Source: Alphaproteobacteria bacterium
GTDB lineage: Bacteria; Pseudomonadota; Alphaproteobacteria; JAEULC01
NCBI GenBank assembly: GCA_020851015.1
Contig: JADZDN010000300.1
Coordinates: 1-14,205 of the forward strand
DNA: 14,205 nt
Direction of reading: 5' to 3'
Under the pieces are notes generated by a model. It did no database searches. It saw only the letters and a list, made by a program, of their open reading frames with translations, and was not told the DNA's origin. Positions within the stretch are counted from its first letter, which is position 1, and each line of letters opens with the position of its first letter. The position numbers and the translations under genes are program-made. Positions 13,187 through 14,205 of the stretch are shown here, piece after piece.

Positions 13187-13985
13187 ACTCGGTGAGCTGC
13201 GCGCGCACCTGGTAGCGCTGGTAGTCGAGCCTGAGCTGCGGCGACACGCCGTTCGGCAGCAGCTCCATCTCGTATTCGAGCTCCGGCTCCGCCGCCTGGC
13301 TCGACACCGGGAAATAGGCGACGCGCACGCCGCGCACCTGCCCCGCCAGAAGCTCCGCCAATTCCGGCGCAAGGCCCGCGGGCAGCTTGGCCTCGCTGTC
13401 GCGCGTCTTGCCGATGAAGACGCTGATCGCATAGGCGCCCTCGAGGTTGCCGCCGTCGAAGCCGGTCAGCGTGTGATAGCCCTCGCCGGCGGCGCTGCGC
13501 TTCAGCAATTCCAGATTGAATGCCGCGGGAAACAGCGCGCCCCCCGGAATGTCGAAGGTCTCTTTCTGCGGCTTGACGAAGGTGGCCTTGCCCGGGCTGC
13601 CGGGCGCCGGGCGCTCGGCGCTGCCCATCGTCTCCTCGACCAGGTTGCCGTCCTGCCAGTCGCTGGCCGAGAACCGCAGCGACGTGCCGTCGGCGGTTTC
13701 GAAGCTGGCGTAGCGGCTGTCGCTTTCGATGTCGCTGCCCATGCTGTCGGTCACCGCCATGCGGATGCGCTGGCTCAGCGACCAGCCCTCGCAGGATTCG
13801 TCGAGCTCGATCGACATGGTGCCGGTGACCTGCGTCACGGCCTGCGATGTGCGCGTGCCGCGGCTGAGCGCGTAGACCGCGCGGTGCGGCAGGAACTCCG
13901 CCGCCGCCGCGACCGCTGGCAGCGCGAGCGCGCACAGGAGGGTGAGCGCCGGGGCAAATCCGGCGCGCGAAGCCACCAACCGCAT
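13152..13985 (-). CDS. DUF1849 (EipB-family) periplasmic envelope protein, copy 2
   Basis: 277 aa from the ATG at 13983-13985. A signal peptide with the core ALTLLCALALPAVAAAAEF indicates export, with a likely cut near residue 29. The family blocks are LPHRAVYALSR, ELDESCEGWSLSQR, a middle segment with GGALFPAAFNLELLKR, and a terminal strand ending in RPRCAH. C65 and C275 align with the disulfide cysteines of EipB and with C79/C283 of copy 1, so the fold is probably the same beta-spiral. The two copies share order and spacing of motifs but little continuous identity, implying an old duplication or separate acquisition. No strong ribosome site is visible before the ATG; GGAA lies about 15 bases upstream. 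Its 3' end overlaps the GGDEF gene by 35 bases on the opposite strand. Confidence 0.87.
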   Translation of the reverse strand: MRLVASRAGFAPALTLLCALALPAVAAAAEFLPHRAVYALSRGTRTSQAVTQVTGTMSIELDESCEGWSLSQRIRMAVTDSMGSDIESDSRYASFETADGTSLRFSASDWQDGNLVEETMGSAERPAPGSPGKATFVKPQKETFDIPGGALFPAAFNLELLKRSAAGEGYHTLTGFDGGNLEGAYAISVFIGKTRDSEAKLPAGLAPELAELLAGQVRGVRVAYFPVSSQAAEPELEYEMELLPNGVSPQLRLDYQRYQVRAQLTEFKALARPRCAH

Positions 13986-14043
13986 CTGTCGTCGAATTCC
14001 GCTTCCAGCCGTTGCGCGACCGCGGGGCTGGTGTGCCGGAAAC

Positions 14044-14205
14044 CTAGAGCGTCACTGGCCAGAATCCGCGCAGGCCATCCGAAGCCAGCCGACTGCGCTC
14101 AGACGCACCATCGCGCACCACCACGCGGTGCCAAGTCTGCCCCTTGATGGTGACGGACGCAACCTTGGCATCGAGGTTGTGATAGCGCTGGGCCAGGCGT
14201 TCGGC
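14044..14205 (-). CDS. C-terminal end of an unrecognised protein, possibly SPOR domain
   Basis: A - strand frame enters from the window edge and ends at a TAG (14044-14046), giving the last 53 residues: AERLAQRYHNLDAKVASVTI, then KGQTWHRVVVRDGASERSRL, then a tail ending GFWPVTL. The helix followed by V-x-I-K-G-x-x-W-x-R-V-x-V resembles the end of a SPOR peptidoglycan-binding domain. However, the usual GPF after RV-x-V is replaced by RDG, so this is tentative. It lies 58 bases upstream of DUF1849 copy 2 on the same strand and could be co-transcribed with it. The frame has family-like codon use and no internal stop. Confidence 0.6.
   Translation of the reverse strand, partial: AERLAQRYHNLDAKVASVTIKGQTWHRVVVRDGASERSRLASDGLRGFWPVTL

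Noticed and set aside
13155..14147. 330-codon + strand frame opposite DUF1849 copy 2
   Set aside because: Shadow; the - strand reading has a signal peptide and conserved family cysteines.

Overview
High-GC chromosomal DNA from an alphaproteobacterium, probably Rhodospirillales-like. The evidence is the divK-pleD pair next to rpmG and rnr, a DNA polymerase IV with an N-terminal zinc ribbon, two DUF1849 (EipB-family) periplasmic proteins and strong GC3 codon bias. That bias also creates long spurious antisense ORFs. No rRNA, tRNA, CRISPR array, phage or insertion sequence was seen.

Layout. 1-3678 (+): the 3' part of topA, overlapping rnr by four bases (GTGA). 3749-6395 (+): a probable operon of a DUF983 membrane protein, a secreted S41 (C-terminal processing) peptidase and a DUF1989 protein, bounded by GC-rich stem-loops. 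6466-6709 (+): rpmG (55 aa, bL33) with its own TTGACA promoter. 6746-8525 (-): divK then pleD, cell-cycle response regulator and diguanylate cyclase. 8526-8781: divergent control region with back-to-back promoter candidates. 8782-10976 (+): mak-like ROK fructokinase overlapping dinB by GTGA. 10987-11838 (-): first DUF1849 gene. 11981-12293 (+): a D-2-hydroxyacid dehydrogenase gene that has lost its middle and is frameshifted. 12391-13186 (+): a small cytosolic GGDEF protein behind a near-consensus sigma-54 promoter. 13152-13985 (-): second DUF1849 gene, overlapping the GGDEF gene tail to tail. 14044-14205 (-): the C-terminal end of a further protein, possibly a SPOR domain.

Most of the window is conserved housekeeping and cell-cycle DNA: DNA topology and RNA turnover, ribosome, DivK/PleD signalling, translesion synthesis. 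The two diguanylate cyclases, PleD and the sigma-54-linked GGDEF protein, both keep a c-di-GMP inhibitory site and could feed the same signal pool. The less ordinary points are the internally deleted dehydrogenase, the sigma-54 promoter with upstream dyads, the DUF1849 pair around the GGDEF gene, the stand-alone DUF1989 gene and the shared divK/mak promoter region. I found no convincing wholly new multi-gene system.
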